Shown here in pieces: positions 34,035 through 42,343 of a stretch of 64,000 nt of DNA (positions are counted from its first letter, which is position 1; the number at the start of each line of letters is the position of its first letter). The notes under the pieces are model-generated. The model worked only from the letters and a program-made list of their open reading frames with translations, was not told the DNA's origin and made no database searches. The position numbers were made by a program, and so were the translations under genes. This DNA is from Planctomycetota bacterium (GTDB lineage Bacteria > Planctomycetota > UBA11346): the NCBI GenBank assembly GCA_014193115.1, contig BJHQ01000001.1, forward strand, positions 62,001 through 126,000. The letters are read 5' to 3'.

Positions 34035-34550
34035 TCAGACGTAGTTCGCCACCCAGCCGGCGGGATCGGTGAACAGCCGGATGGCGGTGATCCGACGTTC
34101 GCCGGTCAAGGTGAACAGGTGGTGGTAGTTGGCGGGCACGGTGATGAAATCGCCAGGACACAGCTCGGCATCGATCACATCCTTGGAACCGGCCGGATAC
34201 AGCGTGAACACTCCGCGGCCCTGGACGATGAAGCGGACCTCGTCATCGGTGTGCAGATGCTTCTTGTCGAACTTGGCGAGCATCACGTCGAGGTTCGGTG
34301 TGTCCGGATAGAGCGTGACGACATCGGCGGTCTTGTAGCCGCGTTCCTGCTTCAGTTTGGCCAACCGCGGCTCGAACGCCGCCAGCACCGCCTGTTTTTC
34401 CGCGTCGGACAGGTTGCGGCTCGACAGGTCGGCAGGCAGCAAGTCGGTGCCCCACACCTCATAGATCACGCCAACCCGTTTCATCGCGGACTCGACCGCG
34501 GTGAGTTCGCTGATGACTTCGCCGGTGGTGCGGTTGCGGAGGACGGCCAT
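34035..34550 (-). CDS. mtnD: Acireductone dioxygenase (cupin)
   Basis: A 171-aa cupin enzyme. KKHLHTDDEVRFIVQGRGVF is the family's metal-binding motif (two His and a Glu), with the fourth ligand His in PANYHHLFTL. ARD uses Fe or Ni to oxidise acireductone in the methionine salvage pathway, regenerating the methionine precursor from methylthioadenosine (or making CO off-pathway with Ni). The ATG at 34550 has AGGAG 8 nt upstream and matches the conserved N-terminus. No other methionine-salvage gene is in the window. Confidence 0.9.
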   Translation of the reverse strand: MAVLRNRTTGEVISELTAVESAMKRVGVIYEVWGTDLLPADLSSRNLSDAEKQAVLAAFEPRLAKLKQERGYKTADVVTLYPDTPNLDVMLAKFDKKHLHTDDEVRFIVQGRGVFTLYPAGSKDVIDAELCPGDFITVPANYHHLFTLTGERRITAIRLFTDPAGWVANYV

Positions 34551-34778
34551 GGCTGGGCTCCTGTGATGCGTGGGAGTTTCCAGGATTTCCGCAGGGTGCA
34601 ATCGCTCGGCGCGGCCAGTTGGATGAAGAACCGATGAACCCGAACCCTGCCGACCAGAACGCAAGACACCACAAATCCTTGGGGATTTTTTGGAAGATCT
34701 CCCTCAAATCCATGCGTCCAGGCGCCTTGGCGGTTTTCCTGCGGCTGCTTTGATGGCCACCAGGACGCCGTTGCCGCA

Positions 34779-35765
34779 GTGACCGCCGAACCTCAGCCCC
34801 TGCCGCCTGACCTCGACCAGGTCGCCAACCGCCTGGCCCGGGTCCAACGCATGCGCCGAAAATGGGCCAAGCGGATCGGCGCCACCTGTTGGCGGATTTA
34901 CGAAAAAGATCTGCCGGATCAGCCGCTGATCGTGGACTGGTACGATGGCGACGTCGTGGTCTGGGCCCTCGACCGCACCCGCAACGAGACCCCTGAGCAG
35001 GAAACGGCCTGGCTCGACGGCATCCAGGCCGCGGTGCGCCGCGGGCTCGACCTGCCCGAGGACCGCCTGTGGCTGAAACGCCGCGCCCGCCAGCAGGGCC
35101 GCCACGCCGGCGCCGGGCAGTATGACCGCCTCGACCAGCGCGCCGCGCTCAAGACCGTGCGTGAAGAAACGCTGCTGTTTGAGGTGAATCTCAGCGATTA
35201 TCTCGATACGGGACTGTTTCTCGACCATCGCCCCCTGCGTCAGCGGGTCGGCGCTGAGGCCGCAGGGAAACGGGTGCTCAATCTGTTCGCCTATACCGGA
35301 GCCTTCACCGTCCACGCCCGCGCCGGTGGCGCTGCCGCCACTACCACCGTCGATCTGTCAAAGACGTATTTGGCCTGGGCAGAGCGGAACCTGGCGCTCA
35401 ACGGCTTCCCAGCCGGGGCGCAGCACGACCTGGTCCGCGCCGACTGCCTGGCCTGGTTGGCAGCAGCCGCCGCCAACGGCCCGCGCTGGGATGTCATCGT
35501 CTGCGATCCGCCGACTTTTTCATCATCGACCGCGATGCGCCACGATTTCAGCATCGAACGCGATCAAGGCCGGCTGCTGACCTGGCTGTGGACCCTGGTC
35601 CGCCCCGGCGGAACGGTCTGGTTCAGCACCAATTGCCGAGGATTCCGCCTGGATCTTTCCGCATTGCCGAAATTCGCGGTGGAAGAGGCCTCGGCCTGGA
35701 CCGTCCCCGAGGACTTCCGCAACCGCAAAATCCACCAGAGCTGGCGGCTGGTCAGACAGGGCTGA
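34779..35765 (+). CDS. RlmK-type class I rRNA methyltransferase, without an RlmL half
   Basis: A 328-aa SAM-dependent methyltransferase that matches the C-terminal half of E. coli RlmKL throughout: ANRLARVQRMRRKWAKRIGA, LTDYLDTGLFLDHR-like LSDYLDTGLFLDHRPLR, the SAM motif VLNLFAYTGAFTVHA, TTTVDLSKTYLAWAERNLAL, the catalytic-loop DPPTFS, and GFRLDL. RlmK makes m7G2069 in 23S rRNA; here it is a separate protein. The GTG at 34779 is the start; an ATG 26 bp upstream is out of frame and stops quickly. Its 3' end overlaps the convergent small membrane gene by 14 bp. Confidence 0.88.
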   Translation: MTAEPQPLPPDLDQVANRLARVQRMRRKWAKRIGATCWRIYEKDLPDQPLIVDWYDGDVVVWALDRTRNETPEQETAWLDGIQAAVRRGLDLPEDRLWLKRRARQQGRHAGAGQYDRLDQRAALKTVREETLLFEVNLSDYLDTGLFLDHRPLRQRVGAEAAGKRVLNLFAYTGAFTVHARAGGAAATTTVDLSKTYLAWAERNLALNGFPAGAQHDLVRADCLAWLAAAAANGPRWDVIVCDPPTFSSSTAMRHDFSIERDQGRLLTWLWTLVRPGGTVWFSTNCRGFRLDLSALPKFAVEEASAWTVPEDFRNRKIHQSWRLVRQG

Positions 35766-36045
35766 TCGCCCACAGCAGCCACAGGCCAGCGGCCAGCACC
35801 AGCAGGCGGTTACGCCAGCGCCATCGGCTGTCGGTGGCGGCGATGCAGACCGACGCGCCGATCAGCCCGGCGACCACGGCGGCCCAGGGCGGTTGGCCCC
35901 ACACTGCGATGGCGATCGGCGGAAGCTGCAAGCCGGCGGCCAGCGCCAGGCGCGGCCAGGTGCGGATCACGGCCGATTGTCCCGGTTTTCCTGGGTCCGC
36001 TGGAATCGCCTGGCTGTTGGCGTGATCTGCCGGCGCGTGGCTCAT
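35752..36045 (-). CDS. Small predicted membrane protein
   Basis: A 97-aa protein with two or three hydrophobic segments (LALAAGLQLPPIAIAVW, AAVVAGLIGASVCIAA, LLVLAAGLWLLWAI) and a short charged N-terminus. I do not recognise a family. Support for it being real comes from context: its ATG overlaps the stop of the ThiD2-ThiE gene by 4 bp (ATGA), continuing a series of coupled overlaps through the operon. It ends 14 bp inside the convergent methyltransferase gene. Confidence 0.55.
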   Translation of the reverse strand: MSHAPADHANSQAIPADPGKPGQSAVIRTWPRLALAAGLQLPPIAIAVWGQPPWAAVVAGLIGASVCIAATDSRWRWRNRLLVLAAGLWLLWAISPV

Positions 36046-37079
36046 CCCAGCGCCGCCAGCAACTCGGCGGCGGCCTGTTCCGGCTCGGCGGCTCGGCAGA
36101 GCGCTCCGGCGACGGCGATGCCGTGGGGGATCCGGCCGCGGAGGGCGAGCACCCGGTCGCGGTCGAGTCCGCCGATGGCGTAGCTTGGCCGATCGATGGT
36201 GCCGGCCACGGCGTCGAGCAGGCCGGGGCCGCGCTCCGGCTCGTGGGGCTTGGTGGTCGTGCCGTGGATCGGGCCGAGACCGAGGTAATCAGCGCCGATG
36301 CGCAGCGCTTCGCCGACCTGCTCCGGCGTGTGGCAGGACAAGCCGATGGCGCAACCGGCCCCGACCACGGCGCGGGCATCGGCCACCGTCAGATCGTCCT
36401 GGCCGACGTGGACGCCATCGGCGCCGATCGCCCGGGCGATGGCGACGTGGTCGTTGACGATGAACAGCGCGCCGTGGCGGCGGACCGCGTCTTGGATCCG
36501 CGCCGCCAGCTCGCGATAGGCCCGCACCGTCAGCAGTTTTGCCCGCAACTGCACCGCGCCGGCGCCGCCGCGGGCGACCGCGGCGGCCACCGCCAGCGGA
36601 TCAGCGCACAGCGCGGGATCGATCAGGGCATACAGCCGCACCGAGCGCAGCTTCCACCCGGGAAGCCGGGCGAGCAGGTCGGATTCCAGCGTGTACGTGG
36701 CATAGCGGGCGGCTTCGAGGGTTGCCCAGGTGGAGCCGGTACCTGGCACGTGTGCGCCGGCAACCGCTGTCACTTTGCACGCCTCTTCGGCGCAGCGCAG
36801 CGCTTCCTGGACCCGCGCCGCGTTGGCCCGGATCAGGCCGATCAGGTCGCCGCGGCGGCCTTCGTCGGCGGCCTTGATGGCCGTGCCCAGGTCACCCGGG
36901 GTGTCGCGGTCGCCGGGATCTGACGGCAGTGCACGTACCTGGTGGCGGAGGTCCTTGGCCCGGCGGGCCAGGGTCGGGTCGTCGAGGAGGAACCGCGCCA
37001 CGTCTTCGAGCACCCGCAACCCTTCGGCGGCGCGATTGCGGTTGGCGTCGATCATCCGGTGCGCAGAGCGGCCGATCAT
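36042..37079 (-). CDS. thiE: ThiD2-ThiE fusion: HMP-P kinase-like domain plus thiamine phosphate synthase
   Basis: A 345-aa two-domain protein. Residues 1-135 (RMIDANRNRAAEGLRVLEDV then ARFLLDD) form a ThiD2 domain, a family reported to phosphorylate HMP-P to HMP-PP. Residues about 140-345 are ThiE, which joins HMP-PP to thiazole phosphate: GAVQLRAK, FIVNDHVAIARAIGADGVHV, GLSCHTPEQV, YLGLGPIHGTTTKP and AIGGL are all present. The fusion would channel HMP-PP to the synthase. The ATG at 37079 overlaps the upstream transporter stop (ATGA). Other thiamine genes are not in the window. Confidence 0.92.
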   Translation of the reverse strand: MIGRSAHRMIDANRNRAAEGLRVLEDVARFLLDDPTLARRAKDLRHQVRALPSDPGDRDTPGDLGTAIKAADEGRRGDLIGLIRANAARVQEALRCAEEACKVTAVAGAHVPGTGSTWATLEAARYATYTLESDLLARLPGWKLRSVRLYALIDPALCADPLAVAAAVARGGAGAVQLRAKLLTVRAYRELAARIQDAVRRHGALFIVNDHVAIARAIGADGVHVGQDDLTVADARAVVGAGCAIGLSCHTPEQVGEALRIGADYLGLGPIHGTTTKPHEPERGPGLLDAVAGTIDRPSYAIGGLDRDRVLALRGRIPHGIAVAGALCRAAEPEQAAAELLAALG

Positions 37080-38857
37080 GGATCCGGCAGGCCCTCGGCC
37101 CAGGCCCGCAGCCGCGGCCAGAGGAACTCCCGGGCGAGAATGCGGGCGGTGGCGAAGATCGGCACCGCCAGGATCAGGCCGAGCACCCCGAGCAGCTTGC
37201 CGCACAACAGCAGGGCGACGATCAGGCTCACCGGATGCAGCTCGACCTCGCGGCCCATGATCACCGGGATCAGCACGGCTTCGGTCACCTGGATCAGGGT
37301 ATAGACGGTCAGCACCAGGCTGACGTGGAACACTCCGGCGCCGGGCTCCATCAAGGTCATGACCAGGGCCGGCGCCAGGAAGATCAGCCCAGCCAGGGGA
37401 ATGACGGTGACCAGGCCGATGGCGATGCCGAACAGGAAGGCATAGGGAACATGGACGCCGAACAGGGCGCAGGCATAGAACCCGCCCACCCCGACCGCAG
37501 CGCAGGCCAGGCAGATGATCAGCCGGCCGCGGAAGAACGCCGACACCACCAGCTCGATATCGCGTCCGATGCGCAGGATGCGCTGATGGTGGCGGGTCGG
37601 CAGATACGTCTTGAAGGCGATCCGCACCTTGGGCATCGCCAAGGTCAGGAAGAACGCATAGATCGGGACGAGCAGCACCGACAAGGCGAACGACGCGACT
37701 CCGGCGACGGATCCGAAGGCGGAGCCGAGCCACTCGCCGATCCGGCCGGGCAGGGTTTCAACCCACCCGCGCGACGCGCCTTCGATGTCGTCCACCATCT
37801 TCAGCAAGGGCCGAGACGCGGCGGCGTCGGCTCCGCGCAGTTCCGAGAGCAGCGCTCCGGCTGCCGGGATGCCGGAGCGGTCGTCGTTGGCCAGGGCGTC
37901 GGCGGCGGCCCGGCCGGCCTGCTGGATTGCGGCGTCGATCGGCGCCGACCAGGCCTCGCGCAGGGCCTTGCCGGCCTCGCTGCCGGATCGGGCCGCTCGC
38001 AATTCGGCCAGCATCTGGGTATGCAGTTCGGCCAGGCGCCGCCCGGCCAGGATCGCCAAGGCATGGCGCTCGGGCGCGGTATGGGCCAGGCGTTCGATCC
38101 GTTCGGCGCTGGCGCCGGGCGCATCCTGCGGCCAGGCCAAGGCGATCTCGGTCGGCCTGGTCCCGGCCGACGGCGGCAGCGGTCCATCGCCGAGGATCGC
38201 GTCGAGCTCGGCCCGGGCCTGGGACGTGGCTGCGGCATAGCGGGCCAGGAACACCAGATCACGCTGGTCGAGTTCGCCCTGCACCGCGTCGCGCAGATCG
38301 CGCTGCCGGGCCTGGAGCCACGCTCCGGCCTGGATGATGAAGCCGGGGTCCCACGACCCGCTGCGGTTCAGATCGGTATAGGATTCGCCTGGATCCCAGC
38401 GCCCGTTGCGATCGGCATCCTGCAACGGTTCGCCGGAAAACGTGCGCTGGATCAGATCTTTGCCCTGGGACACCATCGCCGGCACCGCGAACACCAGGGT
38501 CGCCACCAGCAGCGCGGTGGCGCCAAGGTACAGCAACGAGGTCGCCACCAGCCGGCTCAGTCCGCGTCGGCACAGCCAATCCACGATCGGCGTCATCACA
38601 TAGGCGACGGTGAAACCGATCGCCAGCGGTATCAACACTTCCTGCAAGGCGGCGAACACCGGCAGGGTCAGGCCGGCGGTTTCGCGCAAAGCGAAGGAGA
38701 CCATCGCCACGGCGGTGGCGATGAGCAGCACCTTGACCCACGGATGATTCAGGAAGCCCCGATCCACAGCCAAGCGCTGGGCGTCGTCGCCGCGATCCGA
38801 AGCGGATGGGGCGTCGTCCTGCCCGTCCGGGCGCCCAGGCGTCGGCGGCAGCGACAT
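37076..38857 (-). CDS. AI-2E (PerM) family transporter with large dockerin-like insert
   Basis: A 593-aa membrane protein, against about 350 for ordinary AI-2E family members. Membrane segments at about 42-62, 70-92 and 105-125 are followed by a soluble insert of about 220 residues, then the conserved C-terminal membrane half (LSVLLVPIYAFFLTLAM, IGLVTVIPLAGLIFLAPALV, VIMGREVELHPVSLIVALLL). The insert begins with two EF-hand/dockerin-like loops, DADRNGRWDPGE and DLNRSGSWDPG, which probably bind calcium. Family members export small molecules or act as Na/H antiporters. It overlaps both neighbours by 1-4 bp in a coupled operon. Confidence 0.85.
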   Translation of the reverse strand: MSLPPTPGRPDGQDDAPSASDRGDDAQRLAVDRGFLNHPWVKVLLIATAVAMVSFALRETAGLTLPVFAALQEVLIPLAIGFTVAYVMTPIVDWLCRRGLSRLVATSLLYLGATALLVATLVFAVPAMVSQGKDLIQRTFSGEPLQDADRNGRWDPGESYTDLNRSGSWDPGFIIQAGAWLQARQRDLRDAVQGELDQRDLVFLARYAAATSQARAELDAILGDGPLPPSAGTRPTEIALAWPQDAPGASAERIERLAHTAPERHALAILAGRRLAELHTQMLAELRAARSGSEAGKALREAWSAPIDAAIQQAGRAAADALANDDRSGIPAAGALLSELRGADAAASRPLLKMVDDIEGASRGWVETLPGRIGEWLGSAFGSVAGVASFALSVLLVPIYAFFLTLAMPKVRIAFKTYLPTRHHQRILRIGRDIELVVSAFFRGRLIICLACAAVGVGGFYACALFGVHVPYAFLFGIAIGLVTVIPLAGLIFLAPALVMTLMEPGAGVFHVSLVLTVYTLIQVTEAVLIPVIMGREVELHPVSLIVALLLCGKLLGVLGLILAVPIFATARILAREFLWPRLRAWAEGLPDP

Positions 38858-39234
38858 CAGGTCTCCAGCAGGCGGATCCGCAGCCGTCGCTCAAGCATCG
38901 GCGCCAGATCGCCCCCGGCATTGAAATCGTTAGGATCATCGTCATCGGCCGCGCGCAGGACCTGTTCGGCGACCAGATGGAAGGTCGCCTCGCCGATCGC
39001 CGCGCTGGTGGTCATGCCCCAATCTGCCAGCACCAGGCCGGCCAAGGCTGAGTAGCGCTCGGCGGCGAGATCGCAGACACCTTCCACCAGCTCCAAGGCG
39101 GTGCGATGGCGGGCCTCGCTCGGAGCCAGCGCCCGCGCCCGGCCGAGGCCCTCAATCACCAGACGATAGGCCTCTGCGGGGAAGCGGCCGCGCCGCCGGG
39201 CCAACGCCGGAAGATCGACAGTCGACTTGGTCAT
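38857..39234 (-). CDS. Minf_1886 family protein (Planctomycetes/Verrucomicrobia-restricted)
   Basis: A 125-aa small cytoplasmic protein. FPAEAYRLVIEGLGRARALA, ALELVEGVCDLAAERYSALA and WGMTTSAAIGEATFHLVAEQ followed by an Asp-rich DDDDPNDFNAG match, as I recall, the conserved pattern of Minf_1886-type proteins, a family limited to Planctomycetes and Verrucomicrobia. Its biochemical function is unknown. It is first in a four-gene overlapping operon: its TGA overlaps the next ATG by one base (TGATG). The ATG at 39234 is preferred; upstream in-frame codons run through a tandem repeat. Confidence 0.78.
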   Translation of the reverse strand: MTKSTVDLPALARRRGRFPAEAYRLVIEGLGRARALAPSEARHRTALELVEGVCDLAAERYSALAGLVLADWGMTTSAAIGEATFHLVAEQVLRAADDDDPNDFNAGGDLAPMLERRLRIRLLET

Positions 39235-39259
39235 CCCTGGACAGCGTCGGCCAGGACGC

Positions 39260-39327
39260 GCCTCGCGCAACGCAGGCGGCTGGCGTAGCGCGGGCTGGCG
39301 CAGCGCGGGCGTCTGGCGCAACGCGGG
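39260..39327. repeat. 15-bp tandem repeat between the Minf_1886 gene and GH43
   Basis: Unit CTGGCGYARCGCGGG occurs at 39280-39294, 39295-39309 and 39313-39327, with a degenerate copy at 39260-39276. It occupies the 109-bp gap, which is also the promoter region of the Minf_1886 operon. The GCGCAACGCG-type core can fold into a short hairpin. Confidence 0.8.
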
Positions 39328-39343
39328 CTGCCAGTCGGCGCGC

Positions 39344-40855
39344 TTACGTGCCGTGCCGGTCGCACCAACGGAAGGTCGCCGCAGCCGACGCCGGCCGCCC
39401 GTTGCCGCTGGCGTACATCGCCACGTACGGGCCGGAAAACTTTCCGCCGACCTCGAAGCTGATCAGGTGACGATCGTGGATGCCGACGGGGAGGACCACG
39501 CCATCGACCTCGATTCCGGCACGGATTGTGGCAGGATCAAAATCAAAACGCAGCACCACCGGACCGTCGGCGACGGCGACCGCTCCGACCTCGTCCTGCA
39601 GGTCGCCGACCCGCCGGCGCAGCACCGCCAACCGCCGGCCATCGCGGCGGACCAAGGTGAGGGCCGCGAAGTGGCGTTCGTTCAGCCAGGCGACCAGGCC
39701 GGCTTCGTCGTTCGCTGCGCCGAGTTCGACCTCGACCTGGGCCCGGAAGTAGCCCTCGACCACGTCGAGGCGCCGGCCGACCCAGGCCGGTGCCGGCAAT
39801 GGGTCGTGCAGCGCCGTTGCAGTGCCGCGCAGGACCAGCCCATTTGAGCTCAGCGACCAGGCCTCTGCCGGCGGCTGACGCAAGGTCTGATAGTGCGGCG
39901 GCAGCGGCGAATCGCTGAAAAGATCCCGATCGGTCCTGGGCCAGGGCTGCACAGACGGCAGATCGGCGGCCATCTGCCAGCGGATCAGGTCGCCGGCTGC
40001 GGCCTGGGGCCAGCCATCGCGCCAAGTTACCGGAGCCAGATAGAGTTCGCGCCCGGCCAGAGTCCCATGGGACGGGCCGATGCGATTGCCGTGGAACAGC
40101 ACCCACCATCGGCCCTGGGCATCGTCGATCAGCTCGCCGTGGCCGATGCATTGGGGCACGCCCCAAAAGCTGGCCTGATTGGGGATGAGGTCGTGGGGAC
40201 CGCGCTCATAAGGGCCGCGCAGGGTCCGCGACCGCCAGACCGGCTGGCAGTGGCCGTGCTCGGTGCCGCCGGCTGCGCAATGCAGGTAGTACCAGCCGTC
40301 ATGGTGCAGGATGCGCGGGCCTTCGATGCCGAACTGGTTGGTCTCGGGCAGGATGAGCTGGAGATCTTCCAGTAATTTTCCAGCGTCGAGATCGATCCTG
40401 GCCAGGCGAGCACCAACTGGTTGGCTGCGCCCCGGCCCATAGGCGCGCAAGCAGTAATAGGTCGAGCCATCGACGTCTTCGAACAAATCGGGATCCATGC
40501 CGAGCCGGCCCAGACGCACCGGCGGCGTCCACGGTCCGGCCGGATCGACCGCCGAACTGAGCAGCGACTGGCCGTCCTCGCTGGTGGTGGTGACGCACCA
40601 GAACCGGCCACGGATGTGGCGCAGGCCGCCGCCCCACAGACCCATCCCATGGGGCGCCTGGTCGAGGGCGATGCCGCTGTCGGCGCCGAAGGCGTGGCCG
40701 ATGATCCGCCAGTGGACCAGGTCGCGGCTGTGCAGCACCGGATAGCCCGGCCAGTATTCGAACGACGAGCACGCCAGGTAGAAATCGCCGCCGACCCGGC
40801 ACACCGCGGGATCGGGAAAAGCACCGGGCAGGACCGGGTTGCTGTAAGAAACCAT
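39344..40855 (-). CDS. Glycoside hydrolase family 43 (beta-xylosidase/arabinofuranosidase-like)
   Basis: A 503-aa cytoplasmic enzyme without signal peptide. The five-bladed propeller (1-320) carries the acidic triad in order: the general-base Asp in PGAFPDPAV (D15), the pKa-modulating Asp in LGMDPDLFEDVDG, and the general-acid Glu in FGIEGPRI. A C-terminal beta-sandwich (about 330-500) follows, as in two-domain GH43 beta-xylosidases. It would release xylose or arabinose from imported oligosaccharides. No sugar transporter or xylose genes are adjacent. The ATG at 40855 begins directly before the family's YSNPVLPG start. Confidence 0.9.
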   Translation of the reverse strand: MVSYSNPVLPGAFPDPAVCRVGGDFYLACSSFEYWPGYPVLHSRDLVHWRIIGHAFGADSGIALDQAPHGMGLWGGGLRHIRGRFWCVTTTSEDGQSLLSSAVDPAGPWTPPVRLGRLGMDPDLFEDVDGSTYYCLRAYGPGRSQPVGARLARIDLDAGKLLEDLQLILPETNQFGIEGPRILHHDGWYYLHCAAGGTEHGHCQPVWRSRTLRGPYERGPHDLIPNQASFWGVPQCIGHGELIDDAQGRWWVLFHGNRIGPSHGTLAGRELYLAPVTWRDGWPQAAAGDLIRWQMAADLPSVQPWPRTDRDLFSDSPLPPHYQTLRQPPAEAWSLSSNGLVLRGTATALHDPLPAPAWVGRRLDVVEGYFRAQVEVELGAANDEAGLVAWLNERHFAALTLVRRDGRRLAVLRRRVGDLQDEVGAVAVADGPVVLRFDFDPATIRAGIEVDGVVLPVGIHDRHLISFEVGGKFSGPYVAMYASGNGRPASAAATFRWCDRHGT

Positions 40856-40880
40856 CGCTGCTTGCGTGGAACGTGCCCGC

Positions 40881-42317
40881 TCAGCCGAGGCCGAGCTGCC
40901 GGATGATCTCCGCCCGGATGGCGTTGGGATCGGCCTTGCCTCCGCTCAGCTTCATGGTCGCGCCGATCAGGCGGCCGATGGCGGCCATCTTCCCGGCTTT
41001 GAGGTCGGCGACGACCTTGGCCTCCTGGGCGATGCCCTGGGCAACCCAGGACGACAGGGCCCCGGCGTCCTGGACCTGGATCTTGCCTAGACGGGTGAAA
41101 TAGGCCTCGGGATCCTCAGACGATGCGAACAAATCGGTGGAGGACATCTTGGCTTCGACCCGGGCGACCCGGCCGGATTCGACCAGGCCGATCAGCTTGG
41201 CCATGGTCGCAGGCGGAGCCGCCTCGGTCAGGGAACGGTGCTGCTCGTGGGCCAGGCGCATGGCTTCTTCGCGGGTCCAGTTGGCGGCCAGGCGCGGGGC
41301 GGCGCCGAGCTGCACCACCGCTTCGAAATAATCGGCGATGGCCGCATCGGCGGTGAGGTCGCGAGCGGCGGTGCGGTCGAGACCGTACTGCTGCTGGAAC
41401 CGGGCTTCGCGGACCCGCGGCAGCTCGGGCAGGCTGGCGCGGATGCGCTCGCGATGGGCCTCGGTCAGGACCAGGGGCGGCAAGTCGGGGTCGGGGAAAT
41501 ACCGGTAATCGGCGGCGTCTTCCTTCAGCCGCATGATCCGGGTGACCTTGTGGTCGGGATCCCACAGCTTGGTGCATTGCACGATCTCGCCCTGACGGCC
41601 GGCGCGGTGCAGGGCGATCATCTGGGCGATCTCGTGTTCGATCGCCGACTCGACGGCGCGGAAACTGTTGAGGTTCTTGATCTCGACCCGGGTGCCGAAT
41701 CTGGTCTGGCCGACCGGCCGCACCGACACGTTGGCGTCGCAGCGCAAGGAACCTTCCTGCATCTCGCAGTCGGAGACGCCGACCCATTTCAGGGCGCGCT
41801 TGAGCTCCATCAGATAGGAATACGCCTCGGCGGCGGAGCGCAGCTGCGGTTCGGAGACGATCTCGATCAGCGGTGTGCCGGCGCGGTTCAGGTCGACCTC
41901 GGACAGGCCGTTGTCCTGGTGGATCAGCTTGCCTGCGTCTTCTTCCATATGGATGCGGGTCAGGCCGATGGACTTGGTGGTGCCATCGGCGTGGTCGATC
42001 AGCACCGCGCCGCCGATGCAGTACGGCTCGTCGAACTGGCTGATCTGGTAGCCCTTGGGCAGATCAGGATAGAAATAGTGCTTGCGATCGAACTTGCTGT
42101 GGGCCTGAACCGCGCCGCCCAGGGCGAACGCAGCAGCGACGGCGAGGTCCACCGCCTTGGCGTTGATCACCGGCAGTGCGCCGGGCAGGCCAAGGCTGAC
42201 CACGTCCACCTGGCTGTTGGGTTCGCGGCCGAACACCGTGGTGGCGCCCGAGAACATCTTGGTGGTCGTGGCGAGCTGGCAGTGCACCTCCAGCCCGATC
42301 ACCGGTTCGTATTCCAT
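40881..42317 (-). CDS. gatB: Aspartyl/glutamyl-tRNA amidotransferase subunit B
   Basis: A 478-aa GatB, normal length. It is the kinase/amidotransferase subunit of GatCAB, which converts Glu-tRNA(Gln) or Asp-tRNA(Asn) to the amidated form. Visible landmarks are YEPVIGLEVHCQLATTTKMF, LGLPGALPVIN, RKHYFYPDLPKGYQISQ, NRAGTPLIEIVSEP, the QEGSLRCDANVSVRP motif and the C-terminal YqeY-like helical domain. The ATG at 42317 begins the conserved N-terminus; 31 upstream codons are not GatB-like. gatA and gatC are not adjacent. Confidence 0.97.
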   Translation of the reverse strand: MEYEPVIGLEVHCQLATTTKMFSGATTVFGREPNSQVDVVSLGLPGALPVINAKAVDLAVAAAFALGGAVQAHSKFDRKHYFYPDLPKGYQISQFDEPYCIGGAVLIDHADGTTKSIGLTRIHMEEDAGKLIHQDNGLSEVDLNRAGTPLIEIVSEPQLRSAAEAYSYLMELKRALKWVGVSDCEMQEGSLRCDANVSVRPVGQTRFGTRVEIKNLNSFRAVESAIEHEIAQMIALHRAGRQGEIVQCTKLWDPDHKVTRIMRLKEDAADYRYFPDPDLPPLVLTEAHRERIRASLPELPRVREARFQQQYGLDRTAARDLTADAAIADYFEAVVQLGAAPRLAANWTREEAMRLAHEQHRSLTEAAPPATMAKLIGLVESGRVARVEAKMSSTDLFASSEDPEAYFTRLGKIQVQDAGALSSWVAQGIAQEAKVVADLKAGKMAAIGRLIGATMKLSGGKADPNAIRAEIIRQLGLG

Positions 42318-42343
42318 GGAGTTTCCCTGGTGGAGTGACCAGC

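Noticed and set aside
34673..34691. Terminator-like hairpin AAATCC-TTGG-GGATTT followed by T's
   Set aside because: No plus-strand gene ends just upstream; it lies in the promoter region of mtnD, so it is more likely AT-rich promoter sequence.
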